A stretch of DNA of 64,000 nt. Source: Stenocarpella maydis (Eukaryota > Ascomycota > Sordariomycetes > Diaporthales > Diaporthaceae). The notes under the pieces are model-generated. The model saw nothing but the letters and a program-made list of their open reading frames with translations, was not told where the DNA came from and did no database searches. The stretch spans positions 124,001 to 188,000 of the forward strand of contig NQMI01000007.1 of assembly GCA_002270565.1 (NCBI GenBank), given 5' to 3'. Position numbers and translations under genes: made by a program. Each line of letters begins with the position of its first letter. Position 1 is the stretch's first letter. Positions 54,403 to 64,000 of this stretch are shown one piece after another.

Positions 54403-57385
54403 CGTGCGTGGGAAGACGCACTCAATTGATTCCGTTATATATTGGGAGAGAAAACCATCTTGTTTCCCGATCTGATACACAATGTGGTGGCAGGTGTTTC
54501 GTGAGCATAAAAGCATAGCAGGTGGCATTATACCAGTCTTGTTTTCATTTTCTTCTCATCTATTACATCTTCCTTGCTGTACTTTATATATCTATCTGTG
54601 TTGGGGATCTTGGGGATCGGTCATCAAAGCCCCAACCCAGCAAAAACAATACCCAACTGCGAACATACTGGATTGACGGAACACAAAAGGCATCAAAGGC
54701 ACCCCGCTCGGCAGGTGTCACGGTTGGCATGGAACGACAGCCTTGTCTACATTATATGCCACATGCTGCATGCCACCTGTCGCACGCGAGCGGCCATGAG
54801 GTCGAAATGACGGTGTACAACATGCTTACTGTGCGCTGTGCGACGCTACACGCTACCAGATGGCACGTAGCCTACACCACCAGGACCACCACATCAACAC
54901 CACCTACCGGCACACCTCTCCCACACATTTTGAATCCTACGCAGGCGAAGGGCCTTGTTCGGCCGCCCGATAGGCTCAGCCTGCTGGCGACGAAGCAGGC
55001 TCCCGGCGATTGGTTCTGGAAGGGGCATGGGTGGTTGCAGGGCGTGCGTCTTCTTTGGAAGAAACCCCCGCGGTCTATTTGCTGATTGCACATCCGCTTC
55101 GGGCAATTTTTGGTCAGCCGAGGGTTCTGGAAGGGCTTGGGGACCTTCTTTGGGCGCCCTTCGTTCTTCTTGTGCGGTATTTAGCTCACTGCTCTTGCAG
55201 CCTCTCCTGCCTTTTTTTTCCTTCGTTTCCTGTAGACTTACTATAGTGGGAAAACCCGCTAGTGTAAGCCAATTGGGCACGAGGTTGAGGCAGAGAGCCA
55301 GGGAATTCACGTGAAAACAAAGTGGGCGTCGATCAACGCGGCCGTCGATTCGGCCACTTTTCCCGGCACTGGGGTTCGGTGGGAAGCGAATGCAAGCCGC
55401 TTTTTTGGGAACTCCTAGGCCAAGCGTCGAGTTTCGACTACTCCTCCCAGCTTCCAGAAGCAATGTCAGCAGCCGAAGATTGGAACACACCCAGCCCGGC
55501 ATGGCCTCAACCCTCACTCCTCCTTCTCTTCATGTCCCCCGTTGGTAATTAAAAGAGAGCAGATGCTGTTTGCATGCAACAGGTGCATGTTAGGTCAATG
55601 GTATCCGCGTTGACAAGCTCTTCCTAAGGTTGATTTTCTGCTGTGCTCGTACCATGCGAGAGGCTTGCATGCTGCGCCGTAAACTAGCAAGTGGCGCCTA
55701 GTGTATATCTAATGTCGCCGTCGCCGTGGAGGAGGGTTGAGCTAAGGACAGGCAACGGATGCCAAGCCAGGCGGACTGCGGCTGACAGTTGACGGTGTTC
55801 CACATCCGCTCATCCTCTTCAACCTCGCTTACCTCTCCCCAAGTCCGTATTCTCTCTCTGTCTGTCTCTTGAGAGCCTGGAGATCGTTGCCACCAGACTT
55901 CTGAAACCACAGTCTCGCAAAACCCCATTCTGTCAGTTGTAATGAGCAGTGAGCTCAGTATTCCGTGCTCATGATACATAGGGCAGGAAGCCAGGGGGTG
56001 TCTAGGAACAAAAGAGTTCTATTGAAGGGCAGGGCTAACTTATAATAGATTTGGTGCTAATCCTGTCTGGTGCACACGCCGCTGATGTACACCGCCGCAA
56101 TCTATTTCGACATCAAACCAAGACTGGCACTGCAACGACCACAACTATGCACGCGACGAGAGTGTTGCACTCTCTCGGCCGCCGGATGACGGCCATCGAT
56201 GTGAGCGTCCGTAGATGATGGCAAACTTTCAGCCCTGGCCACCGTCATTGCCCTTAGGGGCCCGACCCTCTCCTCCCCTTCCAACCATACCACATACAAT
56301 ATAGCATGGAGATATGCTCGCAGTTGAGGTCAATTTCGACATTTCGGCGGGTTGGTCTTGAGACTTGCTGCATATGCATGGACCCGGTTGGTGTATAGGA
56401 CGTACCTATTCGCAGGTTGCAAGTGGCCTGTCCATTTTACCCGAATACACCCACAGATATCTGGTAGGGACTGGCTTGATAGTCCGCAGTTCAGCCACCC
56501 ACCTCGGCCTCACACTATACAACACCTAATAGCCCACTGGCTCGATAGTTGGCTCTTGGTCGGGCGCATCCCGCCCACCGGCCGGGTGTGCCGTCGCTGC
56601 TGCGCTGTAACCCAAGGTGCATCTTGATACCGGACCCCATTGGAACCCCAGCATTCCCCCCTCCTCGAGGCCGAAGGAGAGGCGAAGCCGTCTTTCTTGT
56701 GGGCCGTTCCTACGCTCCCGAGATCCCACATCGTATGCTAGCGTGGTTTTGAAGGGCTGTCAATGGTGAAACCTGCCTAGAGCTTCAGCATGTCCCCAGA
56801 GTGATGGCCAAGAGGATGGCTTTCGATTTGTCACAGGAAGCCCTGTCTCCCAACCTTCATGGCATCACACGCGATGTTGGTTTCCCGAAGGGGCAAGTCC
56901 ATGGTGTGAAGGCTGGAAAACATGCTCTTTGGTCCTTTGAAAACACCAACACGCGGCAGAGATGTGGAGAGCTGCTGTAGCCATCAAGTTCACTACAAGC
57001 TAGTGCCGCCCGCAACAGCTGTGCGTCGTGGGACAGCTGGGCCAAGGAACCTGCCTGTTGCTATTTTCCACGCCCCGGCTGACACATCCGCTCTGCAGTC
57101 AGCAACAAGTGAGCTCAACAGGATTCCTCTTGCGTCTTATTCTTGGACTGGAGGGCCATCCCTGCTCACTCCTCACATCCACGCCTCGTCTTCACTCGAG
57201 TTGCTGACGCACGTAATTATCTCATTTTCCTTGACCCTCCCGGCCAGCACTTGACCTTCCGCTCTCTTGTCACTTTTGTAGTCTTGCCTCACTCCTCTTC
57301 CCTCACGAGGTTGTATTGACACGAGTCCACGATATGCAACACATGGGCTACCAAAGTTGGAGTTGAGCAACCAGAGACCAAAACA
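54403..57385. other. 3-kb intergenic region, no supported gene
   Basis: It lies between ALG6 and the cupredoxin-domain gene. Open frames around 54894-55517 overlap on both strands and have no motif. A short CT/TCTG microsatellite is near 55850-55870. Confidence 0.5.
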
Positions 57386-58892
57386 ATGTTCTCAAAGATA
57401 TTCGCAGGCTTTATTGCCTTGACTGCTATGGCGAGCGCTCAAAGCACCGGGGAATCCCGTTCGGCTACGTCTAGCACATCGGCGAGTAGGACGGCCTCGG
57501 CTACGTCCTCGTCGACCTCCGCAGCAACCACGTTCTACGTCGCCGTTGGCGCAGTATGGATCCCGTCACATGAGTGTTTGGGATGCTCAGATGTTGACCA
57601 ATGTTTTAGGAAGGCCATAAGTTCACTCCACAGGTTACGAACGCTTCAGTTGGTGATACCATTCGTGAGGATCAATACATGTGCCCTCATCCGTAAGATG
57701 TCACTGACAGAATGCCTGACCATAGGGTTCAGATTCTATCCTACCGGGCACTCAGTCGTCCGGGCTGAGTACAAGTATCCATGGTTAGTCCATCCCTGCC
57801 GTCAGGGGGCTCAGGCAATATTAACATCAACTCAGTATACCATATGAATACACGGGTCCGAACAAGATCGGCTTCTTCAGTGGCTTCGAGGATGTTGCCA
57901 CGATCACCAACGATGTAAGGCGCCACGGCTATAAGCGCATTGAGCAACGCCATTAACAGTACGGCACAACAGGGTCCTACTTTCGATGTCAGAGTCAATG
58001 ACACTGCCCCTATCTGGTTCTACTGCGCAGCACCAGGATCGTGCATCGATAACTGGATGATTGGCGTCATCAATCCCAATGAGACACAGACTTTAGAGGT
58101 CCAAACCGAGTATACTATGAACACGACCACGCAGATGGTACCAGGCGATCCCTTACCGTCTGAAACAGCCAAAGGCACCCTGGCAACAGCGACATCAACC
58201 TCGTCACCCGCGTCCGGCACTCATTCTCATTCAAACCCGCCGCTCAGCGCTGGAGCCATCGCGGGTATCTCCATCGGCGGGGCTGTGGTGCTCCTCATAG
58301 CGGCAACGCTCGTCTACTTGTGCGGTCGGAGGGGAGGATTGGACAAGGCATACCGCCGGCAGAGCGGGCATCCTGCTATGGCTCCGCCCGCGAGCGAAGT
58401 CAAATACAACGCCGGCACGAAGAGCCCCGGCCAGGAGACCTTCGCGACGACGGCTTACTCGGTCACCCCTTCGAACGATCCGTATCAGCACCACCATGTG
58501 CACAGCATGTCCCAGGGCGCTCCGCCATACTCGGTACACAGCGGAAGCCCGCCGCCGATGAGCGTCCACTCGCAGAACTCGCACCCGCACTTCGCAGGTC
58601 CACCAGGGATGGGAGCCCCGTACACGCAAGGCTCGGAAAATGCTGGGGGGTTGTTGTAAGCCGCCAGTCCCGTAGTTAGATGCCTTAAGGACAGCATTAA
58701 CTAACAAGTCATGACAGCAATGTGCCACCGCGAAACGGCACGCCAGGACCTCCCCAGCAGCAACATAACCCACAGACTCCCCTGGTGGAGTTACCAACGT
58801 CGCCTGGGGCCGCGCAGGGCTACCAGACATCTCGGGCCCTCAGTTGGTCCACGAGCCGCGAGGCGGAACGCCAATTGAACCCGCCTTCATGA
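57386..58892 (+). CDS. Cell-surface cupredoxin-domain protein with one membrane anchor
   Basis: Six exons: 57386-57553, 57610-57664, 57726-57783, 57836-57914, 57973-58655 and 58718-58892, giving 405 residues, with all phases consistent. A signal peptide (about 1-18) and a Ser/Thr-rich stretch precede a cupredoxin fold: GHKFTPQVTNASVGDTI, FYPTGHSVVRAEYKYPC, IPYEYTG and WFYCAAPGSCIDNWMIGVINP. The His in GHSVV and Cys138 in FYCAAPGSC are candidate copper ligands. A Ser/Thr linker leads to a membrane helix (about 215-237), then a cytosolic Pro/His/Ser-rich tail. Such fungal proteins are surface or extracellular serine-rich proteins of unclear function. The last exon is less certain; without it the protein ends at 58659. 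Confidence 0.78.
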
Positions 58893-59999
58893 TGGACACA
58901 ACCTCATTACACCCTTTTTTATCGTTCTACTTCAATATATACAAAAAGACTCGAACTCATTTATTGCCTTCGTCATACGGCGCGGGGGCCTCATACCTTG
59001 GTACGGCGTTGGAGGAGTTCCCTGGCGCCCATTAAGGCTGCCGATATTTATTCATTTCATGTGGGTCAGGATGGGTAGAGCAGGTTTTGGCTGACCATGC
59101 CTCTGAACATTCATTTATTGAGAGGGAGTTATGGGTACCTTCGCATCTGCATAGACTAAGCACGCCGCATTAGGCCTTATACTAGCTTTCAGTACTGCCA
59201 TTGCAATACACTTCAGCGATGGTAACTCACTTTCAAAAGGTTCAATGTTCCTAGCTAAAGGTACAGCGCGACCCGTACCATGTATCCCAGCTGACACATT
59301 GCCTGAATATCAGCGTGCCACGCCCCGTGCGGTGGCTGTCAGGGTCGCTATTGGGAACACAGGGCAAGTTGGACCAAAGATATAAATCATCCCATGCAGC
59401 ATCTCTCGTAGGCAAGGTCTGGAAGTATTTTGCCAAGTAAAATTGCAAGCATTACTGTCTGAATTGGCCGAGACCGAAATATTGTCCACGCCCACCTCGG
59501 AGCCTCACCAGCACGCCATGAACCTCACGAGCCCGTGGACAGTGCCGATTCATCCTAGTACATCTCAAAATAATTCTCACAGGGTGTCCAGTTAGGTCCT
59601 AAGTATGAAAGCATCGTCGTGCAGCCCTCGCAGTAATCGAACGTAGTGTGCAAAGGAGAGGCGGCCTTCATTCGCCATTACTTGACGTTGTGGCGCGCCA
59701 CACTCACAAGCGACACCGAGGCACGCGTCGAATCTCAGTTCCTTGCCATAACTGGCCAGGCTCCCCCGGGAGCCCTGGATCACCAGGGTTGGTGAGAGGA
59801 CATCTTTTTGAAGGGTCCGCTTGGTTGATTAGGGATCGACTTGTGGTCGGAGATGTCTCACACCCTGACGGCTGGCTTGGTGAGAGGGCCAAATCCTTTG
59901 GACAGGTCACATAGATTGGATTAATTCTCTTCAATTTTATATCTCTGGGCTAGCGTTCTTCGCACATCAAGGCCCCCAATCCTCTCCAGCCAGCCTCCC
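58893..59999. other. Convergent intergenic region, no gene seen
   Basis: 3' flanks of the cupredoxin-domain gene and the transaminase gene. Open frames are short with no recognisable features. Confidence 0.5.
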
Positions 60000-60968
60000 T
60001 TACACACCATTGTAGTCAACCTCGAAGCTGTATGTGGGACTGTAATGCATGGACCAGTAAGAGTCCCAGATCTTCTTCGTTATGGATCCGACCTTGCCGT
60101 CTTTCACGGGCTGTCCGTCTAGCGTCGTGATTGGCATGATACCTCCAGCTGTGGTGCACATAAATATCTCGTCGCTCTGATAGGCCAACTCAACCGGGAC
60201 AAGTTCCATACGGGCAGGAATTCCAAGGGCACTGGCAGCGTCGAAAACACTCTTGCGAGTTACTCCCTCCAGAACACCACGGTCAGGTGTGTAGATCGTG
60301 CCGTCTTTGATGATGCAAATGTTGAAGCCAGAACCCTCGGTGAGATTCCCGTCTCCGTCTGTAATGAATGGATGTGTTGCACCTCGCTCCGCGGCCTCTA
60401 GCATGCCTCTCGTCAAGTCGCCCCACTGCAGGTTCTTAACCGTCGGATCAATGGCCCCAGGAGGCACCCGCCGCACAGTCCGTGTAATGATGGCGCTGCC
60501 GCCGCCATATTGGACCTCCGGTTCCATGACCCAAAGGAATGGCATAATAAACATGTACAGGTTGTTCGAGAGGTCCTCCGGCTTCGCCCCTCGCACGCTC
60601 TTGATGCCTCGGGTCACTATAAGCTCCACGAATGCATCTCTGATGCCGCTCTTGGCCACCATGTCGACAAGGGTCTTCTTGACCTCCTCCCGGGGCAGGG
60701 GCAGCCTCAGCCGGAGCTTCGCGCAGCTCGCCTCCAGGCGCGTCATGTGGTCGTCGAGTCGGAAGAAGCGACCGTCCCAGACGGAGGGGACATCATATGT
60801 GAGGTCGCTATGCAGGAAGCCCTGGTCCAGGAGAGGTATCCGGGCCTCGGAGAGCGGCGTCAGCTCTCCTTCGATCCATGCGATACCTCTGGCAAGCGGG
60901 TTCGTGCTCGCTTCGAGTATATCCTTCCTCTGCTGATATCCAGCCAAGACCTTTTTCATTGAACTCAT
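60000..60968 (-). CDS. (R)-selective amine transaminase-like class IV aminotransferase
   Basis: Intron-free gene for 322 residues, a PLP fold-type IV enzyme. The sequence follows the fungal (R)-amine transaminases known from Aspergillus terreus and A. fumigatus closely. Shared blocks are [18 protein letters not shown] (43-60), [38 protein letters not shown], and [12 protein letters not shown] with Lys178 as the PLP Schiff-base lysine. Also present are [16 protein letters not shown], and [11 protein letters not shown] near the end. Arg126 in SVRGAKP matches the active-site loop arginine of that group. These enzymes move amino groups between amines or D-alanine and keto acids; the natural fungal substrate is not known. 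No targeting signal is visible. The ATG at 60968 gives the standard [11 protein letters not shown] start. Confidence 0.9.
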   Translation of the reverse strand: MSSMKKVLAGYQQRKDILEASTNPLARGIAWIEGELTPLSEARIPLLDQGFLHSDLTYDVPSVWDGRFFRLDDHMTRLEASCAKLRLRLPLPREEVKKTLVDMVAKSGIRDAFVELIVTRGIKSVRGAKPEDLSNNLYMFIMPFLWVMEPEVQYGGGSAIITRTVRRVPPGAIDPTVKNLQWGDLTRGMLEAAERGATHPFITDGDGNLTEGSGFNICIIKDGTIYTPDRGVLEGVTRKSVFDAASALGIPARMELVPVELAYQSDEIFMCTTAGGIMPITTLDGQPVKDGKVGSITKKIWDSYWSMHYSPTYSFEVDYNGV

Positions 60969-62324
60969 TTTCGCTTACTATCTGAGCGACACGTTGTAAA
61001 GCCAAAGTCGGAGGTGGTAACAAGATGAGGGGTTGATGGGTTCAAGAGTAATGTGACTAACCGTGCAGGTCGACTGGTTACTCAAAATACCATTGCTTCC
61101 CACGGCATCATTGCGCCGAGATCGGCTATTCTTCGACTTTTGAATTTCATTCCGTGTTGTGGGATTCAACGGATTTCCGACTATCTTGACTTGGCAAGTT
61201 TAATACCGATGCCTTTCGTCATATCAGGTTCCAGTCTCCGGGAGGGCGATGAGTCCAACTCGTCCGCTTACAGCGACAATACTTAGACTTGAAACTGTTA
61301 TTCACATCTCTCTAATTAGGTTTCCTATTTCGAGTTCCATCTCTCAAGTGTACGGGTTCTAGCAATTTTATAATCCTTGTTACATGCCTTGATCTGATGC
61401 ATTATCATCTAAGTGAGAAACCATACCATAATCCTCTGCAAATCCTTTCTCTCCTGCATGAGACACACCTCGCTTAGTATTTCATCGTTTCCTCCTCCAA
61501 TGGCGAGGACTCGCAAATCTCTGCTGGTCCCGTATGTATCCCAAGGCGCCCATGATCTGCTGGCATTCTCTCACTGCGAGCTGAAGTGTCCTTGCGGTAA
61601 TGCCTTTGGTCAGCGCACACAAGCCGTAGGTAGGTGTATTAGCATGGTCTCCACCCTGTAGGCGTGCTCTGTTCCGAAGCTAGACTATGCACTCGATCAA
61701 TGCATGCGTGCCCGTGACCTACATGCCGATATTCGCGAATTTGAGCGTGACAGGCTGGCGCTCGATCAAAGGCTTCCCCAACGCATGCCGGGTGTTTGCA
61801 TGTTGATATACCTCCTCCACACAGACTCTGGCCAGGCGGAGGCAGTTGATTGTGATCCATAGGCGCTCGAGATTGAAAGCTAGATTAATGAGTAGACTTC
61901 CAAGCCAGAGTTACATCCAACTATTACAGCCTCCTGAGACGCATGGGCTTGCTTCCGCGTGCAGTACAATACCGGCTTGGGAAAACTGAAGTTGATAAGG
62001 CAGAGAAACTTCACATACTGATTCGGTTCAATCTAATTAAGGTATTATATATGAAACTTCTACGGCTACCCATTCTAAATTCCTTCCTATAACTATCCAA
62101 TCTTCTACCAATTTGTCTGATCTTTATCTACCACAATCTCTAATCCAACTGAGATCAAACTGCTTGACCAACTCGTATTGCTCCCATATTTCTGCTTGTA
62201 ACACTGTTCCAATTGTCGAAAATTCGGGGGGGATCTGAGCAGATCAACCCAGGAAAACCGTCTCACTTACGACTGTATATCCTCAGTTGAGTCGTTCCGT
62301 TTAGGATCGATCGACAGGAGGTTT
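60969..62324. other. Intergenic region with a weak coding-like stretch
   Basis: Promoter of the transaminase gene and 3' flank of the repeat-protein gene. Between about 61500 and 61860 two plus-strand frames look protein-like but cannot be joined by a normal intron; see findings. No gene is called. Confidence 0.4.
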
Positions 62325-64000
62325 TTACTGGGGCCACGTGTCGTACCCCGCCATCTCGTCAAGAATCGCTATGTCCTTCCTGAGCTTCTCCATCTTCATC
62401 ATCGTCTCCATGATGGAGAAAGGCTTCCTATGGGGCTCTCCCGATTTGGCGGGCCGTCTGGGGTCCTTATCCCACCACTCTTGGGCTCTTATCTGGTGGT
62501 TGAGGTACCCAATCTCATCCTCGGCCTTTTGCCTGAGCGCTTCACGTATTCGTGGGTCGTGGATCTTCACGCCGTACTTGTTGTTGATGCCCCCCTTGGG
62601 CAGGTTCAGGTAGGCCTTGTATCTCTTGTAGTCTATCGTGCTCTTGGCCTCATTCTCCAGCCACTCGATGACGTTCTCAGTTTCTTGGTTGTACTTGTCT
62701 GGGATTTCTATGCCCTTGATCTTATCCATTGCAAGCTTCGCCACATCTTCCGTGCAGATGAGTTCCGATGGCTTTTGCGTTGGCTTTTTCTTCTTACTGC
62801 CGTGCTTGTACCAACCCCTCTGGGGAGGCGTTTCGTAGAAAGTCCTGTACTGTTCGTAATCTGCCCACCTGACACATCTCGCCTTCTGTTTTCCCTTTGA
62901 TTTGCTTGATTTTGGCTCTTCCCCCTGCTCTGAATCTGGCTCGGGCTCTGGCTCTGTTTCTGGCTCTGTTTCTGGCTCTGTTTCTGACCCTGGCTCTGGC
63001 TCTGGCGAGCCTTCATTAGGAGGGGACGGTGGTCCTCCCTTAGGGGGTGATGGAGCACCTTCGTCCGGCGGTGATGGTGAGCCTTGGTTAGAAGGTGGGG
63101 ATGGTGAGTCTTCATGAGGTGGAGAAGGTGATCCCTCTTTAGATGGTGGCTGGGGTGAGCCCTCCCTAGACGGTGGCGACGGTGGTCCTCCCTTAGAAGG
63201 TGGATTTTCGTGAGGCAAATGAGGTATGTGAGGGAAACTAGGGATATGAGGAATATGAGGCACAGGAAGATGAGCCGGGTCAGGAATATGAGGCATACCA
63301 GGAATATGAGGCTCAGGGATATTAGGCGCGGGAATGTTGGGTATTTCAGGGATATGAGGCACAGGAAGATGAGCCGGGTCAGGAATATGAGGCATCCCAG
63401 GAATATGAGGCTCAGGGATATTAGGCGCGGGAATGTGGGGCACTTCAGGAAAATGAAGCTCAGGAATATGGGGCAATTCAGGGATATTAGGCGCAGGAAT
63501 ATGGGGCAGTTCAGGAACATGAGGCTCAAGGATATGAGGCATCTCAGGCAGGTTGATTTCAGGTACTTCTGGGACTCCTGGGCCTCCTCCCCTGCCACCA
63601 GGCCGCCGGATCATATCCCTGACCCTGTTCCACGCTCGATGCAGACGATGCCAGAATCTGCGTGCGAATCCCAAGATACCTGCAGTCGCTGGTGGGATAC
63701 CACCGGCAAGCGCTTTCTTCTTCGTGTCTTCCTTGTCCTCTTCTTCCTTCTTCTTTTCTTCCTCTTCCTTCTGGCGCTCATGGTCACGCGAAGAAGCTTC
63801 CTCTGGAGTGGAAGGGGTGGGCTGCATGCCGGTAGAGGTCGGAGATGAGGTGGTCTTGGTTGTGGACACGACCGAGGTTGACAAGGTAGACGAGCTCAAG
63901 CTGGACGAAGAGGCCAGGCTAGAGTGAGAGCTCAAAGTAGGAGCGACCAAAGTAGGAGATCCCACAGTAGGGGAGACCAAAGTAGGGGGGACCAAAGTAG
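62325..64000 (-). CDS. Proline-rich repeat protein, 5' end cut by the window
   Basis: The frame is open to the window end, so the start lies beyond 64000; at least 557 residues are visible. The visible N-terminal part has a Ser/Thr-rich region with PTLVxP repeats, followed by a highly charged Glu/Lys run. After a basic helix (FARRFWHRLHRAWNRVRDMIRR) comes a long array of PxIP units (HIPEPHIPGMPHIPDP and similar), with one block of about 26 residues repeated twice. A second array of SPPxxGxPSPP units and a Glu/Pro run precede a non-repetitive C-terminus with ECVR-like basic and helical segments, ending AGYDTWPQ. I do not recognise the family. No membrane helix is obvious. Repeats suggest an extended structural protein. 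Confidence 0.7.
   Translation of the reverse strand, partial: TLVPPTLVSPTVGSPTLVAPTLSSHSSLASSSSLSSSTLSTSVVSTTKTTSSPTSTGMQPTPSTPEEASSRDHERQKEEEEKKKEEEDKEDTKKKALAGGIPPATAGILGFARRFWHRLHRAWNRVRDMIRRPGGRGGGPGVPEVPEINLPEMPHILEPHVPELPHIPAPNIPELPHIPELHFPEVPHIPAPNIPEPHIPGMPHIPDPAHLPVPHIPEIPNIPAPNIPEPHIPGMPHIPDPAHLPVPHIPHIPSFPHIPHLPHENPPSKGGPPSPPSREGSPQPPSKEGSPSPPHEDSPSPPSNQGSPSPPDEGAPSPPKGGPPSPPNEGSPEPEPGSETEPETEPETEPEPEPDSEQGEEPKSSKSKGKQKARCVRWADYEQYRTFYETPPQRGWYKHGSKKKKPTQKPSELICTEDVAKLAMDKIKGIEIPDKYNQETENVIEWLENEAKSTIDYKRYKAYLNLPKGGINNKYGVKIHDPRIREALRQKAEDEIGYLNHQIRAQEWWDKDPRRPAKSGEPHRKPFSIMETMMKMEKLRKDIAILDEMAGYDTWPQ
63210..63540 (-). repeat. In-frame tandem repeats coding for PxIP units
   Basis: DNA copies of a block (GGATATGAGGCACAGGAAGATGAGCC and following on the plus strand) recur at about 63258 and 63352, flanked by shorter GGAATATGAGG-type units. 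The larger block is about 95 bases and keeps the reading frame. Such coding minisatellites often vary in copy number between strains. Confidence 0.7.

Noticed and set aside
54341..54517. A last intron in ALG6 giving a different C-terminus
   Set aside because: The unspliced end YRLVVGAQILP resembles ALG6 relatives better than the spliced alternative.
54894..55517. Long frames on both strands in the ALG6-cupredoxin interval
   Set aside because: No motif and no intron signals that would extend them; not supportable as genes.
1..64000. Search for CRISPR arrays, rRNA, tRNA and bacterial-type operons
   Set aside because: None recognised by eye. A tRNA could be overlooked; a covariance-model scan would settle it.

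Overview
This window looks like nuclear DNA of a filamentous ascomycete (Pezizomycotina), most likely a Sordariomycete. Genes are monocistronic on both strands, about half carry short introns (52-108 nt in most cases, one of 379 nt) with GT...AG ends and CTAAC/CTGAC-like branch sites, and coding sequence is GC-rich with mostly G/C in third positions. The gene set is typical of that group: a WC...CW alpha-type pheromone precursor, PalC, a CFEM/Pth11-like receptor, a HET-domain protein, a GH131 secreted enzyme and an ALG6 glucosyltransferase. No bacterial operons, CRISPR arrays or rRNA genes are visible, and I recognised no tRNA. All product names come from reading translations by eye; no database search was run.

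Left third (0-19 kb): a DHDPS/NAL-family aldolase, an HSL-type alpha/beta hydrolase, a small secreted alpha-factor-like mating pheromone precursor, a mitochondrial DUF1640 (FMP32/MCUR1-like) protein, a vacuolar dipeptidyl aminopeptidase B, a GH131 glucanase and a CTR copper transporter. The pheromone precursor has Kex2- and Ste13-type processing signals, and the peptidase 3 kb away belongs to the family that contains Ste13; a functional link is only an inference.

Middle (19-33 kb): a decayed, gene-poor stretch. It holds an ABCG-type transporter pseudogene with CpA-to-TpA changes in its H-loop that suggest repeat-induced point mutation (RIP). A near-perfect palindrome of about 376 bp splits this pseudogene. 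Next come a large HET-domain protein, a seven-exon CFEM-GPCR, a small MITE-like inverted repeat, and 4.4 kb of non-coding DNA with degenerate tandem repeats and many ACCTAGGT palindromes.

Right half (33-64 kb): mostly ordinary genes. They are a C2H2-type nuclear protein, the mismatch-repair protein MSH3, an MFS sugar transporter, a large disordered protein of unknown function, the LYR protein SDHAF1/SDH6, an RBR-type ubiquitin ligase with an apparently missing zinc ligand, the pH-signalling protein PalC, ALG6, a cell-surface cupredoxin-domain protein, an (R)-selective amine-transaminase-like enzyme, and a proline-rich repeat protein cut by the window end.

I saw no gene cluster with one shared pathway. 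The items most worth follow-up are the pheromone gene, the palindrome inside the RIP-marked ABC pseudogene, and the active-site or ligand substitutions in the GH131 and RBR proteins.
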